A DNA stretch of 64,000 bases, from assembly GCA_963720885.1 (NCBI GenBank), contig CAVRGW010000006.1:868001-932000 (forward strand), read 5' to 3'. This DNA is from DATLLN01 sp963720885. GTDB lineage: Bacteria; Actinomycetota; Thermoleophilia; Gaiellales; JAICJC01. Each line of letters starts with the position of its first letter. Position 1 is the stretch's first letter. The notes under the pieces were generated by a model. It was not told the DNA's origin. It ran no database searches and saw only the letters and a program-made list of their open reading frames with translations. Below are positions 57,738-64,000 of the stretch, piece after piece. The position numbers were made by a program, and so were the translations under genes.

Positions 57738-58657
57738 GCATCCGCGTCGGCACCTGCTCCTGGGCCGACGACTCGCTCTCGGCCCTCTGGTACCCGGACT
57801 GGGCGAAGTCCGCCGAGGGGCGGCTGCGCTACTACGCCGAGCGTTTCGACACGGTCGAGCTGAACGCCAGCTTCTACGCGTTGCCCACGGCGGAGACGGC
57901 CGCCGCGTGGGCGCGCCGCACTCCGGACGGCTTCATCTTCCATGTCAAGGCGTTCGCGATGATGACGCGGCATCCGGTCAGGGCGGAGCAGCTCCCGCCT
58001 GACCTGCGCGAGCTGTTCGACTACGACGAGCGCGGCCGCGTATCGCATCCGTCGCGCGAGCAGCGGGCCGAGGTCTTCGACCGCTTCCTGCACGCGGTCG
58101 ACCCGCTGCGCGAAGCGGGCCGGCTGGGTGGCGTCCTGATGCAGCTGCCGCCGTACATGGTGCGCAAGTCGGAGTCGCTCGAGTACCTCGAGTGGGCGCG
58201 CGGGCAACTGGGCGACCACCGCATGCTGGTCGAGTTCCGGCACCGCAGCTGGCTGGAGCCCGAGGTCGTGGCAGAGACGCTCTCGTTCCTGGAGTCGATC
58301 GACGCCACCTACGTGATGGTCGACGCGCCGCGCACCGACGCCAAGAACGTTGCGCCCACCGTGATCGGGCAGACGGGCGACCAGGCCTACCTGCGGCTGC
58401 ACGGGCGCAACGCGGCCACCTGGAACCGGCGCGGCGGGAGTGCGTCCGAGCGGTTCGACTACCTGTACTCGGACGACGAGCTGCGCGAGTGGGTGGAGCC
58501 GCTGCGCGAGCTCGAGCAGCGCTCGGAGACCGTGTGGGTGATGTTCAACAACAACGGCCGCAGCGTGGACACGGTCACCGGCGGCGAGATCGCGCAGGCG
58601 CCGGTCAACGCGCTGACGATGCAGGAGCTGCTCGCCCAGCACACCGCCGCCCGGTAA
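57734..58657 (+). CDS. DUF72 family protein (YecE-like)
   Basis: The 307-residue TIM-barrel-like protein has the DUF72 pattern RVGTCSWADDSLSALWYP, FDTVELNASFYALPT and YLRLHGRNAATW. The family's biochemical role is not established. The GTG at 57734 overlaps the rhodanese stop by four bases, so the three-gene unit is translationally coupled. The stop codon lies inside a strong hairpin. Confidence 0.92.
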   Translation: MSIRVGTCSWADDSLSALWYPDWAKSAEGRLRYYAERFDTVELNASFYALPTAETAAAWARRTPDGFIFHVKAFAMMTRHPVRAEQLPPDLRELFDYDERGRVSHPSREQRAEVFDRFLHAVDPLREAGRLGGVLMQLPPYMVRKSESLEYLEWARGQLGDHRMLVEFRHRSWLEPEVVAETLSFLESIDATYVMVDAPRTDAKNVAPTVIGQTGDQAYLRLHGRNAATWNRRGGSASERFDYLYSDDELREWVEPLRELEQRSETVWVMFNNNGRSVDTVTGGEIAQAPVNALTMQELLAQHTAAR

Positions 58658-58679
58658 GCGGGGAGTCTTACCGGGCGGC
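58646..58679. terminator. 13-bp perfect hairpin between convergent genes
   Basis: GCCGCCCGGTAAG, eight bases, CTTACCGGGCGGC. The left arm contains the DUF72 stop codon. There is no T-run, as often seen in high-GC actinobacterial terminators. Confidence 0.6.
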
Positions 58680-58750
58680 TGGAGGGGGAGGATCACCGGG
58701 GGTCGCACCCCGGCTGCGATCGGTTGCCACGGACGGTCGGTTCGTGGCTG

Positions 58751-60076
58751 TCAGTCAGGAGAGGGTGTCTGCGATCGGTCTCTCTCCTGGCCGTCTTCGT
58801 CGAGAGCTACTGTTGCATCCCCCGGTTGGGGGACGATTGGATCATCCTGTGAGGTTCGTGTGTACCGCGCGAGCGCCGGTGAGATGAGGTGCAGAACGGC
58901 CACTCCGGCGATGCAGATCAGGCCGCCGGACACGACCGATGTCTGCACTGACGTCAGCCGCGCGACGGTGCCCGCCTCGAGGTCGCCGACCCGCGGGCCG
59001 CCGGTGACGACGGCGATGTGGAGCGACGCCATTCGCCCTCGCATCCGGTCGGGCGCCTCCTGCTGCATGATCGTGTTGCGGAACACCGCGGAGACGACGT
59101 CGGCCGCGCCGGCGACGGCGAGCAGGAGCAGCGCCAGCCAGAACAGGTCGCCGGGCACCAGCCCGAACACGGCGATCGAGGCGCCCCACACGATCACGGC
59201 GCCGATCACGGCCACGCCCTGCCGGTGCACGCGCCCGACCCAGCCGCTGCCGACTGCGGCGACCAGCGCGCCGACCGCCGGCGCGGCGTAGAGCAGCCCG
59301 AGGCCTCCCGGGCCGACCAGGAACGTGCTCTTGGCCAGTGCCGGGAACAGCGCGCGGGGCATCCCGAAGATCATCGCGTTCAGGTCGATGGCGAAGGTCG
59401 AGAGCAGCGCCGGCCGGCTGCGGGCGAAGCGGAGGCCGTCGATCACCGCCCGCAGACCCGGCGCCGACCCGCCGCCGTGCGGCGTCAGCGCAGGCAGCAG
59501 CGCCGCTGCGATCACAGCGACCGCGAACACCCCGGCGGCAAGCGCATAGGTCGTGGTCAGCCCGACGGCGGCCAGCAGCAGCCCGGCGAAGGCGGGGCCG
59601 GCGATCGCCGACAACTGGTCGACAGTCTGGTTGAGCGCGGACGCGGCGGGGACGCGGTCGAGTCCCACCAGCCCGGGCACCACCGCGTTGCGCACGGGCG
59701 ACTCGATCGCCGCCGCGAAGGCCTGCACCGCGACGAGCGCATACAGGGCAGCCAGCGGCGGCGTCCCTTCGGCCGCCAACAGCGCCAGCCCCAGCGAGCA
59801 CACCGCGGCGACCAGCTGGCTGGCGACCAGCAGCCGCCGCCGGTCGAATGAGTCCGCGATGGCGCCGGCGACGACCGCGCCTGCCAGCAGGGGGATCAGC
59901 GCCGCGAGCCCGATCAGCCCGACCAGCAGGGACGAGCCGGTCAGCGCGTACACCTGGTAGGGCAGCGCGACGACCGAGACCTGTGAGGCTCCGGCCGACA
60001 GCAGGTCGTTGAACCACAGCCGGCGATAGGCCACCGAGTCGCGCAGCGGGGAGATGTCGACCAGCAGGTGGCGCAC
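58751..60076 (-). CDS. MFS transporter (EntS/MFS_3-like exporter)
   Basis: The 441-residue membrane protein shows about 12 hydrophobic helices, the motif GAIADSFDRRRLL between helices 2 and 3, and the N-terminal SPLRDSVAYRRLWFNDLLS typical of the MFS_3 (enterobactin exporter-like) group. The GTG at 60076 is chosen over an upstream ATG because TATCGT lies eight bases before it and the extra 21 residues look non-coding. It is divergent from the secreted endonuclease-family gene. Substrate unknown. Confidence 0.9.
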   Translation of the reverse strand: MRHLLVDISPLRDSVAYRRLWFNDLLSAGASQVSVVALPYQVYALTGSSLLVGLIGLAALIPLLAGAVVAGAIADSFDRRRLLVASQLVAAVCSLGLALLAAEGTPPLAALYALVAVQAFAAAIESPVRNAVVPGLVGLDRVPAASALNQTVDQLSAIAGPAFAGLLLAAVGLTTTYALAAGVFAVAVIAAALLPALTPHGGGSAPGLRAVIDGLRFARSRPALLSTFAIDLNAMIFGMPRALFPALAKSTFLVGPGGLGLLYAAPAVGALVAAVGSGWVGRVHRQGVAVIGAVIVWGASIAVFGLVPGDLFWLALLLLAVAGAADVVSAVFRNTIMQQEAPDRMRGRMASLHIAVVTGGPRVGDLEAGTVARLTSVQTSVVSGGLICIAGVAVLHLISPALARYTRTSQDDPIVPQPGDATVALDEDGQERDRSQTPSPD

Positions 60077-60084
60077 CGGCGCGC

Positions 60085-60090
60085 ACGATA
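60085..60090 (-). promoter_or_regulatory. Putative -10 box TATCGT for the MFS gene
   Basis: TATCGT on the minus strand lies eight bases before the GTG at 60076; leaderless layout. Confidence 0.45.
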
Positions 60091-60097
60091 GTCCCCA

Positions 60098-60126
60098 TTG
60101 ACCCGCGTTCGTTTTGGCCCTAGCCT
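60098..60126 (+). promoter_or_regulatory. Promoter TTGACC-N17-TAGCCT for the endonuclease-family gene
   Basis: TTGACC (60098-60103), a 17-base spacer and TAGCCT (60121-60126) form a canonical housekeeping-sigma promoter. The GTG start lies six bases after the -10 box, so the mRNA is probably leaderless. This is the best -35/-10 pair in the window. Confidence 0.65.
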
Positions 60127-60132
60127 CGGCGG

Positions 60133-61704
60133 GTGTCACGTGTGCAGAGGCTCCTGCTCGGCCTGCTGGCGGTCATCGCCGCCGGTGCGTCGGCCGCCGC
60201 CCCCGCCGGCGCGGACCCGCCTCCGCCCGACGTCACTCTGAAGGTGATGACGCAGAACATCTTCCACGGCGGCGACGAGCTGAACCTGCGCACCCGGGAG
60301 TTCTGCCACCTCGAGACGGGCTGCGTGCGGGGGCTTCAGAAGATCGCCTTCGCCATCCAGCGGTCGGGCGCCGACGCCGTCGGTCTGCAGGAGCCGGAGA
60401 TGAACACGCGGACGATCGCGGATCTGCTGGGGTGGTACGCGAGCCCGCGGACGTCGATCATCTCCCGCTACCCGCTGATCGACCCGTCGGGCGGCAACGG
60501 CGTCTACGTGTACGCGGAGCTCTCGCCGGGTCGCTACGTCGCTCTGGCCAACACCCACCTACCGTCCGATCCGTACGGCCCGTACCTGGTGCGGGACGGC
60601 GGCACGCTGCAGCAGGTGCTGCAGCTCGAGCGGACGGCGCGGCTGCCCTTCATCGCCGACCAGCTGCGCGAGCTGCCGCCGCTGGCCGCGGCCGGCGTCC
60701 CGGTCTTCCTGACCGGCGATTTCAACTCACCATCGTCGCTCGACTGGACGGCGGCCGTCGCGGCGGTGCGCAGCGATGTGCACTACCCGGTCGAGTGGCC
60801 GGTCAGCGAGGCGCTGCGGCGCGTGGGATTCGTCGACTCGTACCGCGAGATCCATCCCGACCCGATCGCGGTGCCGGGCTTCACCTGGACGCCCGGCGGC
60901 CCGGAGGAGGACCCGCACGAGGTGTTCGACCGGATCGACTGGGTGCTGCACCTGGGGCCCGGGCGGACGACCGCCAGCCGGATCGTCGGCGAGCCGGGTG
61001 GGCCCGACGTCGACGTCGAGGTCGGGCCGTGGCCGTCCGACCACCGCGGCGTGGTCTCGACCTTCCGCGTGGCGCCGGCCGCGCCGCCGGCGTTCGTCGG
61101 CGTCACCGGCCGTCTGGTCGATCGCGGCCACCCGCTCAAGGTCTGGTTCGGCACCCGGACGGCGGCCGACCGGGTCGCGATCGTCCACGCCCGGGATCCG
61201 GCCTCGGCCGCGCTGCTGTCGCAGCCGACCGGCGGTGCGCTGCACGGCACGCCGGTCTTCCCGACGGCCGGTCTGTCCCCGGGGGCATACGACGCGGTGC
61301 TGGCCGACGCGTCCGGCCGGGTCACGGCACGCATGCGCGTGTGGGTGAAGGCACCTGCCGCGAAGCCGGCCATCGCGACGACCCGGCGGTCGTACGCGCC
61401 GGGCGAGCCGATCGTGGTGCGCTGGAGGAACGACCCGGGGATGCACTGGGACTGGGTCGGCCTGTTCCGGGCGGGGGCCGGGGACGCCCACCAGCATCCC
61501 GCCGACTGCTCGGTTGGCTTCTGCGGAAACGGCTACTACCTGGCCTACGAGTACACGCACACCGACCCCTCTGGCCAGGTCACGTTCGACGCCGGATCGG
61601 GCGGTCCCTGGCCGCTCAAGCCCGGCACGTACCAGATGCGCCTGCTGCTCGACGACGGCTACCGGGACGTCGCCCGGTCTGTCGAATTCGTCGTCCGGCC
61701 GTAG
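60133..61704 (+). CDS. Secreted endonuclease/exonuclease/phosphatase (EEP) family protein
   Basis: The 523-residue protein has a signal peptide (cleavage near AGADP, residue ~28), an EEP domain with MTQNIFHGG, LQEPE, TGDFNSPS, FDRIDWV and SDHRG (the Asn, Glu, Asp/Asn and Asp-His catalytic set), and a C-terminal beta-sandwich region from about 320. Members act as secreted nucleases, sphingomyelinase-like or inositol-phosphate phosphodiesterases. Substrate is unresolved. Two cysteines in DCSVGFCGNG near the C-terminus may form a disulfide. Confidence 0.88.
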   Translation: MSRVQRLLLGLLAVIAAGASAAAPAGADPPPPDVTLKVMTQNIFHGGDELNLRTREFCHLETGCVRGLQKIAFAIQRSGADAVGLQEPEMNTRTIADLLGWYASPRTSIISRYPLIDPSGGNGVYVYAELSPGRYVALANTHLPSDPYGPYLVRDGGTLQQVLQLERTARLPFIADQLRELPPLAAAGVPVFLTGDFNSPSSLDWTAAVAAVRSDVHYPVEWPVSEALRRVGFVDSYREIHPDPIAVPGFTWTPGGPEEDPHEVFDRIDWVLHLGPGRTTASRIVGEPGGPDVDVEVGPWPSDHRGVVSTFRVAPAAPPAFVGVTGRLVDRGHPLKVWFGTRTAADRVAIVHARDPASAALLSQPTGGALHGTPVFPTAGLSPGAYDAVLADASGRVTARMRVWVKAPAAKPAIATTRRSYAPGEPIVVRWRNDPGMHWDWVGLFRAGAGDAHQHPADCSVGFCGNGYYLAYEYTHTDPSGQVTFDAGSGGPWPLKPGTYQMRLLLDDGYRDVARSVEFVVRP

Positions 61705-61889
61705 TCAACCCTGAAACGGTGCTTTCGCGATGATCACATCGCGTCAGTAAGGCTCACCACGTGGCCGCTGCGGATTACCACAATCCGGGTGCGGCCAGAC
61801 GCCGTTCGGCGCCGATTCTTTGAAGGCAAGGGATCACGCGTCTCCGCCGCCCCCGCGGCGGCCGGCGCCTGAACGAGGGGTCGTCCTAC
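61705..61889. other. Intergenic region with two inverted repeats
   Basis: Contains GCGATG-ATCA-CATCGC (61727-61742), a small stem-loop suited to termination, and a longer interrupted repeat GGCCGC...GGATT...AATCC...GCGGCC (61763-61796). No gene is seen. The second repeat could be an operator for the beta-helix gene, which starts at 61890. Confidence 0.4.
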
Positions 61890-63185
61890 ATGAAGCACCA
61901 GTACCGTGGTGCGCGGCGTCGCCGTGCACTCAAAACCGCCATGCTGCTCGCCTGCGGGGCGTGCATCCTGGCCGTCGCCCAGGGGGCCTTCGCCCGGCCG
62001 CCGGTGGCGGGCGAGATCGATCTCGACGCCGCTCGGGCGACGTCGTCGTCGATCAACGCGGCGATCGCCGAAGCGCAGAAGAAACGCGAATTCGATCCGC
62101 CGCAGCGGCGCAGCGGGCCGACCGCCGGGCTCGGCGCGAACGCCCCGCAGGGCATCGTTCGGATCGTCCGCTCGCAGTCCAGTCCGGCGTTCGCCGGCGC
62201 CAACCGGATCATGCTGACCGCCCCGGTCAGGATGCTGTCGAACGTCCGGTTCGAGGTCGACGACGGGATCACGCTGGTCTACGGCTGGCAGCAGAACGGC
62301 TCGATGTTCGACCTCAGCGGGCTGACCAATGTCACGGTCACCCACGGTCGCGCGTCCGGCGCGGCCTTGCCCGGCATCGACCGCCGGCGGTTTCAGATCG
62401 ACCTGGCCACCGGCGCTCCGCGCGGATCGAGCAGGCGCGCGTTCTTCCTGATCGGCACCTCCCACTGGCAGCTCCAGTGGTTCCACACCATCCAGTCACA
62501 GGTCACCAACTCGGCGGCCGTCGTCAGCCACGGAACGCTGGCGCAGTCGCCTTCATACGGCATCTATCGCCATCACACCAACACCGGCAGCCCGCAGGGC
62601 TACGGGCCGAACCAGCTGACCTCCCTGTCGCATGTCTTCGTCGGCGACATCTGGACGTCGGGCGGCACCGCGCTGCGGCTGGAGACCGACGGATCTGCTT
62701 CGGGCATCCACTACCTGTATGCCGAGGGGCTGTACGGCGAGAACGGCAATCGCACCGTCGCGCTCACGCCGCACTGCGCCGATTCCGACCACGTCGTGAT
62801 CTCGGGAGTCGGCGGCATCTCGATGCGGGAGGGCGTCAAGCTGGGCGCCACATCCGGCGAGGATGTCCGGCCGGGCGGCATCTGCCACGGCGTGAACGCC
62901 GGCCATCCCGGCCGGTTCACGTCGACCACGCTCGGCGTCGGATGCTTCGTGGCCGGTCGTCTCGCCCAGGATGCCGTGTCGCCGGGGCAGTTCCCCGACC
63001 CGGCACCGCGCACCACGTCAGCGGCCGTCGTCGCCGACGCGGCACCCGCAGGCACCCAGGTGTCCATGACGAACATCGGGTACGACCAGACGCTGGCCGA
63101 CTTCAAGTCGGCGCCATCGGGCGGCGGTGTCGACAAGCTCCAGGCGTGCAACTCCGAGGTTGCCCGGGCCTACGCGGGCTACTGA
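61890..63185 (+). CDS. Secreted beta-helix-like protein, unknown function
   Basis: The 431-residue protein has a basic N-terminus and signal peptide (LLACGACILAVAQGAFA). The body looks like a right-handed parallel beta-helix of the pectate-lyase type: periodic short strands (RIMLTAPVRMLSNVRFEVDD, GSMFDLSGLTNVTVTHG, HVVISGVGGISM). No catalytic motif can be identified, so it may be a polysaccharide lyase/hydrolase-like or adhesive protein. Four cysteines occur in the C-terminal third. It is followed by a GC-rich hairpin. Confidence 0.7.
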   Translation: MKHQYRGARRRRALKTAMLLACGACILAVAQGAFARPPVAGEIDLDAARATSSSINAAIAEAQKKREFDPPQRRSGPTAGLGANAPQGIVRIVRSQSSPAFAGANRIMLTAPVRMLSNVRFEVDDGITLVYGWQQNGSMFDLSGLTNVTVTHGRASGAALPGIDRRRFQIDLATGAPRGSSRRAFFLIGTSHWQLQWFHTIQSQVTNSAAVVSHGTLAQSPSYGIYRHHTNTGSPQGYGPNQLTSLSHVFVGDIWTSGGTALRLETDGSASGIHYLYAEGLYGENGNRTVALTPHCADSDHVVISGVGGISMREGVKLGATSGEDVRPGGICHGVNAGHPGRFTSTTLGVGCFVAGRLAQDAVSPGQFPDPAPRTTSAAVVADAAPAGTQVSMTNIGYDQTLADFKSAPSGGGVDKLQACNSEVARAYAGY

Positions 63186-63193
63186 GCCGGACG

Positions 63194-63223
63194 CATCGGG
63201 TGGGGAGGCGGCCCCCACCGATG
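63194..63223 (+). terminator. GC-rich hairpin after the beta-helix gene
   Basis: CATCGGGTGGGG and CCCCACCGATG pair over 11 bases with one bulged G, eight bases after the stop codon. No T-run follows. Confidence 0.45.
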
Positions 63224-63231
63224 CTGTCGCC

Positions 63232-63275
63232 CTCACAGCGAACTCTCAGCCGGTTCTTCGCCGCTTCTTCGCATC
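63232..63275 (+). promoter_or_regulatory. Four 11-bp direct repeat units, putative OmpR/PhoB-type operator
   Basis: CTCACAGCGAA, CTCTCAGCCGG, TTCTTCGCCGC, TTCTTCGCATC follow one another with no gap, sharing a YTCNYMGC core. Tandem 11-bp spacing is the pattern bound by winged-helix OmpR/PhoB-family response regulators. It lies 50 bases before the permease start. Confidence 0.45.
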
Positions 63276-63324
63276 GTCGGGTCTCCTGTGCGGAGACCAC
63301 TCTCGTCGTTGTGAAGGAGCTGCT

Positions 63325-64000
63325 GTGTTCTTCCTGTCCTACATGATCGCGGAGCTTCGGCGTCGCCGGAGCCGGACGATCCTGACCGCACTCGGCCTCG
63401 CGGTCGGCGTCGCGCTGGTGATCGCGGTGAACGCCCTGTCGACCGGGCTCGACAGGGCGCAGGCCAAGGTGCTCGAGCCGCTGACCGGCGTCGGCACCGA
63501 CATGTCGGTCACCCGGCCGATCACGTTCGACCAGAACGGTGGGTTCGGCGCCCTCTCGCAGTCCGAGCAGAACCGCTTGCGGCGTGAGCGGTCGGGCGGC
63601 GGCCCGCTGGACTTCCGGAACCTGAGGCCGGGCTCGAAGGTCGACCAGGACACGTTTCAGTCGTCCCAGCTCTCGTTCTCGGAGAACCAGGTGGCGAAGG
63701 CGGCGAACCTCGACGGTGTCGCCGACGCGGCCGGATCGCTGACGCTGAACAGTGTCCACATCCACGGGAAGGCGCCTGCCATCAACGATCAGCAGGGCCC
63801 GAGCACGCAGAGCTCCGACGGCGGCGACAACGGCGGGCCACCGGTGGGCGGCAGCTTCGGCGGCGGCTCGCTCAAGTTCGACTCGCGCACTGTGACGGGC
63901 ATCGACCAGACGTCGCCCGACCTGGCGGCGGTGACCCCGAGCCAGATCGTCAAGGGCTCGTACTTCGCCGACGGTTCGGCCGGCGCGAAGCAGGCGATCC
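63325..64000 (+). CDS. MacB/FtsX-type ABC transporter permease (3' truncated by window edge)
   Basis: The GTG at 63325 follows AAGGAG at five bases and opens MFFLSYMIAELRRRRSRTIL, a typical MacB/FtsX permease N-terminus, then helix LTALGLAVGVALVIAVNAL and a periplasmic core rich in Gly/Ser/Asp from about residue 45. At least 225 residues are present before the window ends. An ATPase partner is expected downstream. Such permeases act in lipoprotein, antimicrobial-peptide or cell-wall stress export; the upstream 11-bp repeats fit two-component control. Confidence 0.85.
   Translation, partial: MFFLSYMIAELRRRRSRTILTALGLAVGVALVIAVNALSTGLDRAQAKVLEPLTGVGTDMSVTRPITFDQNGGFGALSQSEQNRLRRERSGGGPLDFRNLRPGSKVDQDTFQSSQLSFSENQVAKAANLDGVADAAGSLTLNSVHIHGKAPAINDQQGPSTQSSDGGDNGGPPVGGSFGGGSLKFDSRTVTGIDQTSPDLAAVTPSQIVKGSYFADGSAGAKQAI

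Overview
The window is a dense, very GC-rich chromosomal segment from an actinobacterium-like organism. GTG starts are common, genes often overlap by 1-4 bases (GTGA, ATGA, TGATG), and one secreted protein (53225-53665) has an N-terminus of the LALFVALGGTAYAA type that I associate with Thermoleophilia (Solirubrobacter/Conexibacter/Gaiella relatives). That placement is inference from gene content. There is no rRNA, phage module or CRISPR array.

Left part (1-11.7 kb): the C-terminal half of a large NAD-glutamate dehydrogenase is coupled to a YyaL/SPATA20-type thioredoxin-fold protein and ribose-5-phosphate isomerase. Opposite these runs a coupled HhH-GPD glycosylase / fatty acid desaturase / DNA methyltransferase operon. 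Next come an SDR, a tiny membrane protein, an iron-type alcohol dehydrogenase, ferritin with a lipoprotein, and an MFS transporter.

Amine/amide/peptide region (11.7-28.8 kb): a DHDPS-like aldolase, a DAO-type FAD oxidoreductase, a CGNR regulator and an arginase-family protein precede a five-gene Dpp/Opp peptide importer. Beyond it lie a single-ORF ketopantoate reductase-amidase fusion, a creatininase-family amidohydrolase, an AstE-like zinc hydrolase, an M42 aminopeptidase, a glutamine-synthetase-like ligase, an SDR and an M55 (DppA) D-aminopeptidase. Together this resembles an enlarged dpp system for import and hydrolysis of unusual peptides or amides.

Respiration (28.9-39.4 kb): two cytochrome bd loci, cydA1B1 and cydA2B2DC, flank a lipoprotein and a glutamate decarboxylase. 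cydD has an apparent +1 frameshift.

Sensing and an islet (39.4-53.7 kb): a DUF899 protein, tRNA-Asp(GTC), a GH15 glycosidase with another apparent +1 frameshift, and a 1723-residue histidine kinase with nine tandem GAF domains. A nucleotide-phosphodiesterase-like gene and tRNA-Val(TAC) follow. The last 30 bases at the tRNA-Val 3' end recur exactly 3.9 kb downstream. The two copies bracket a form-II coxSLM molybdenum hydroxylase operon and a truncated HAD-hydrolase remnant, so this looks like a tRNA-associated integrated islet without an integrase.

Right part (53.7-64 kb): dCMP deaminase, a zinc-ribbon protein, an NlpC/P60 hydrolase, a persulfide dioxygenase-rhodanese plus second rhodanese and DUF72 operon, an MFS exporter, a secreted endonuclease/exonuclease/phosphatase-family protein, a secreted beta-helix-like protein, and the start of a MacB/FtsX-type permease preceded by four 11-bp repeats.

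A recurring signal is a TANNNT -10 box only 6-9 nt before the start codon with no Shine-Dalgarno sequence, implying many leaderless mRNAs. No gene-free stretch exceeds about 300 bases.
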